The position numbers and the translations under genes are program-made. A DNA stretch of 64,000 nucleotides from Gramella sp. KN1008 (GTDB lineage: Bacteria; Bacteroidota; Bacteroidia; Flavobacteriales; Flavobacteriaceae), in contig NZ_SJDV01000002.1 in NCBI RefSeq assembly GCF_004332155.1, forward strand, positions 138,193 to 202,192. Reading direction: 5' to 3'. The notes beneath the pieces were generated by a model. The model searched no databases. It saw nothing but the letters and a program-made list of their open reading frames with translations, and was not told where the DNA came from. Positions 63,681 to 64,000 of this stretch are shown here, one piece after another (the first letter of the stretch is position 1; every line of letters begins with the position of its first letter).

Positions 63681-64000
63681 TTAACAGAAGAGACCTTTCT
63701 CACTTCTCCTCTTGCTTTTCGGGGATCGCCTACCTGGCCGTATTCAAAAGTATAGCCATTCTGGGAAGTTGTTAGAATTTTTATATGAATGGGCTTTTCT
63801 TCAGCCATTCCATCGGGATAGAGGTTTTTGAGAATATATTCGCAATCATTGATCCACCGGACAGAGGAAGTATCAATGTCTCCCTGAAATTCTTCAATTT
63901 CGATACTATCGTTTCTTACAAATCTTGAAGTGACGAGCTCTCCGTTGAGATAGGTTTCAAATTCATAGGTGCCGGTCCTATAGTCTTGACATTTTCTTTC
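63677..64000 (-). CDS. Conserved lipoprotein-type protein (partial, 5' end outside window)
   Basis: An open frame of 107 codons runs from the right edge to a TAA at 63677-63679, overlapping the mscL stop by 2-3 bases. It begins CQDYRTGTYEFETYLNG and contains DTSSVRWINDCEYILKNL then YTFEYGQVGDPRKARGEV. This matches a short Bacteroidota lipoprotein family that lies beside parC and is often mislabelled as DNA topoisomerase IV because of that location (from memory). The lipobox would be upstream of the window edge. It is probably an envelope protein of unknown function. Confidence 0.75.
   Translation of the reverse strand, partial: ERKCQDYRTGTYEFETYLNGELVTSRFVRNDSIEIEEFQGDIDTSSVRWINDCEYILKNLYPDGMAEEKPIHIKILTTSQNGYTFEYGQVGDPRKARGEVRKVSSVN

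Overview
The window is a chromosomal segment of a Bacteroidota, almost certainly a marine-type Flavobacteriaceae (gene content and protein style resemble Gramella/Christiangramia and relatives; the genus is inference). Supporting signs are moderately AT-rich DNA, promoters of the Bacteroidota form TTTG-N18/19-TAnnTTTG, almost no Shine-Dalgarno sites, and lineage-typical families: a START-like protein, DUF4290, DUF493, DUF6495, DUF6787, DUF5916, SPW-repeat and TonB-dependent receptor proteins, and a TreS-maltokinase fusion. It is mostly core genome. There is no prophage, insertion sequence, rRNA or CRISPR array.

Layout. 0-8 kb: rpsF-rpsR-rplI ribosomal operon, a DUF6495 protein, a MacB/FtsX-type permease, hisS, a compact mlaE-mlaF-mlaD lipid-transport operon and an aldo/keto reductase. 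8.5-13 kb: a three-gene membrane redox operon (epimerase, VKOR-like, SPW), a secreted protein, a cupin, a CopD-like membrane protein and a hemerythrin-domain protein. 13-13.85 kb: the most unusual locus, a complete tRNA-Met followed by two near-identical 351-bp units, each with a terminator hairpin, an 86-residue GIY-YIG nuclease gene and a copy of the 3' half of the same tRNA. 14-27 kb: START-like protein, aminotransferase, YqgE, HU, an AAA kinase-recQ-fmt operon, DUF493, DUF4290-murA, a large conserved protein of unknown function, an MBL hydrolase, an esterase, and a dihydroorotase homologue without its metal-binding HxH. 27-40 kb: a BatA/VWA protein, two orphan GAF-histidine kinases, a TIGR02757 protein, a secreted isoaspartate methyltransferase coupled to a membrane spermidine-synthase-like protein, lolD, a DUF5916 outer-membrane protein, and msrA-folE. 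40-48.5 kb: a probable metal-uptake TonB receptor operon, a lipoprotein, serC/serA, a LuxC-like reductase and a ferredoxin. 48.5-64 kb: a carboxypeptidase-regulatory-like protein, a serine hydrolase with a methyltransferase, a secreted coiled-coil protein, the TreS-maltokinase fusion, ychF, a parE-membrane protein-parC-mscL operon, and a partial lipoprotein gene cut by the right edge.

The functional themes are housekeeping (translation, cell wall, topoisomerase IV, serine and folate synthesis) and envelope biology (Mla, LolD, MscL, TonB receptor, VKOR operon). The best candidate for something undescribed is the tRNA-Met/GIY-YIG array. It looks like a minimal mobile unit that rebuilds the 3' end of the tRNA at each insertion, as integrating elements do, but its only gene is the nuclease. 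Other points of note are a MurA with Asp in place of the fosfomycin-target Cys, a pseudo-dihydroorotase, a VKOR homologue lacking the loop cysteines, and start codons placed directly behind terminator U-tracts.
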